NCBI RefSeq assembly: GCF_900142755.1
Contig: NZ_FRCA01000008.1
Location: 100,331-164,330, forward strand
From: Halomonas cupida
GTDB lineage: Bacteria; Pseudomonadota; Gammaproteobacteria; Pseudomonadales; Halomonadaceae
DNA length: 64,000 nt
Reading direction: 5' to 3'
Shown: positions 63,836 through 64,000 of the stretch, piece after piece
Layout of the letters: every line of letters starts with the position of its first letter
Numbering within the stretch: the first letter of the stretch is position 1
The notes under the pieces: generated by a model
What the model was told of the DNA's origin: nothing
Database searches by the model: none
What the model saw: the letters and a program-made list of their open reading frames with translations, nothing else
Position numbers and translations under genes: made by a program

Positions 63836-64000
63836 TATTAACATGGTAATCAAATAGCTCATCCTGATCGATTTGATTGTCGTCCGCACCCCACTGGCGC
63901 AGATACGCGGATCTGCTGGTGTGGCGCGGTCTCGCGTCGGCCTGATGGCCGACGGCGGCACTTCCCTGTGCCGCCATTAACCCAACATGAAAGCATGCCG
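63836..64000 (-). repeat. 172-bp structured dispersed repeat, copy 3 (cut by window edge)
   Basis: The third copy, on the minus strand, matches the others from TATTAAC at 63836 to the edge, where the last bases of hairpin 1 are missing. Hairpins 2 to 5 are present with small changes, including a mismatch in the fourth stem. Unlike the other two, no gene begins downstream of it on its strand within the window. Confidence 0.88.

Noticed and set aside
1..64000. CRISPR arrays, tRNA or rRNA genes, insertion sequences, prophage genes
   Set aside because: No regularly spaced repeats with unique spacers, no cloverleaf or rRNA-like stretch, and no transposase, integrase or phage structural protein was recognised.

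Overview
The window is chromosomal DNA from a GC-rich gammaproteobacterium. Gene content and style (high-GC genes, capsule locus of the ABC-transporter type, valS at one edge, CysNC fusion, degradative mevalonate genes) suggest a halophile of the Halomonadaceae, such as Halomonas; this is inferred from recognition, not from a search.

Left edge (1-2364): the 3' end of valS and its terminator are followed by about 1 kb of AT-rich DNA without a confident gene. A perfect ops/JUMPstart core (GGCGGTAGCGT at 2245) sits just upstream of the first capsule gene. Capsule export (2365-7319): a surface lipoprotein, then KpsD-, KpsM-, KpsT- and KpsE-like proteins, all translationally coupled. Sugar supply (7417-14632): rmlB, rmlD, rmlA, pgi, pgm and rmlC, a complete route from fructose-6-phosphate to dTDP-L-rhamnose. 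Assembly island (about 14640-23000): distinctly AT-richer, with a split HAD/rhamnan-synthesis pair, four sulfotransferase-like proteins, a pyruvyltransferase-like protein and a GT61 glycosyltransferase. Then (23359-30713) come host-like GC genes: a double GT2 enzyme, a small basic protein, a GT-B glycosyltransferase and the linker enzymes KpsC and KpsS.

Lipid cassette (30692-42265): a short-chain dehydrogenase, an LtaS-like membrane phosphotransferase, a 2573-residue fully reducing type I polyketide synthase and an alpha-oxoamine synthase, all overlapping by ATGA. This order resembles the wcbO-wcbT end of the Burkholderia capsule locus as I recall it. It predicts a sphingoid-like or aminoketone lipid tied to the capsule. 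An autotransporter-type outer-membrane protein follows.

Sulfur activation (44237-49988): an SLC13 permease, cysQ, cysD and a cysN-cysC fusion. With the four sulfotransferases upstream, these imply a sulfated capsule with sulfate import, PAPS synthesis and PAP removal encoded alongside. Next come a DUF1800/DUF1501 exported pair, a MocR-type regulator, and a probable mevalonate-degradation operon (small membrane protein, TctA-like permease, HMG-CoA reductase, HMG-CoA lyase). The right end holds a secreted serine hydrolase, a META-domain lipoprotein, a DoxX protein, a DASS anion transporter and an NfeD-like protein.

Two patterns cut across genes. First, a structured repeat of about 172 bp occurs three times in the last 10 kb, twice in the 5' leader of a gene. 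Second, at least five genes carry in-frame tandem repeats, mostly of 15 bp (pentapeptides), in linkers or surface loops. No tRNA, rRNA, CRISPR array or insertion sequence was seen.
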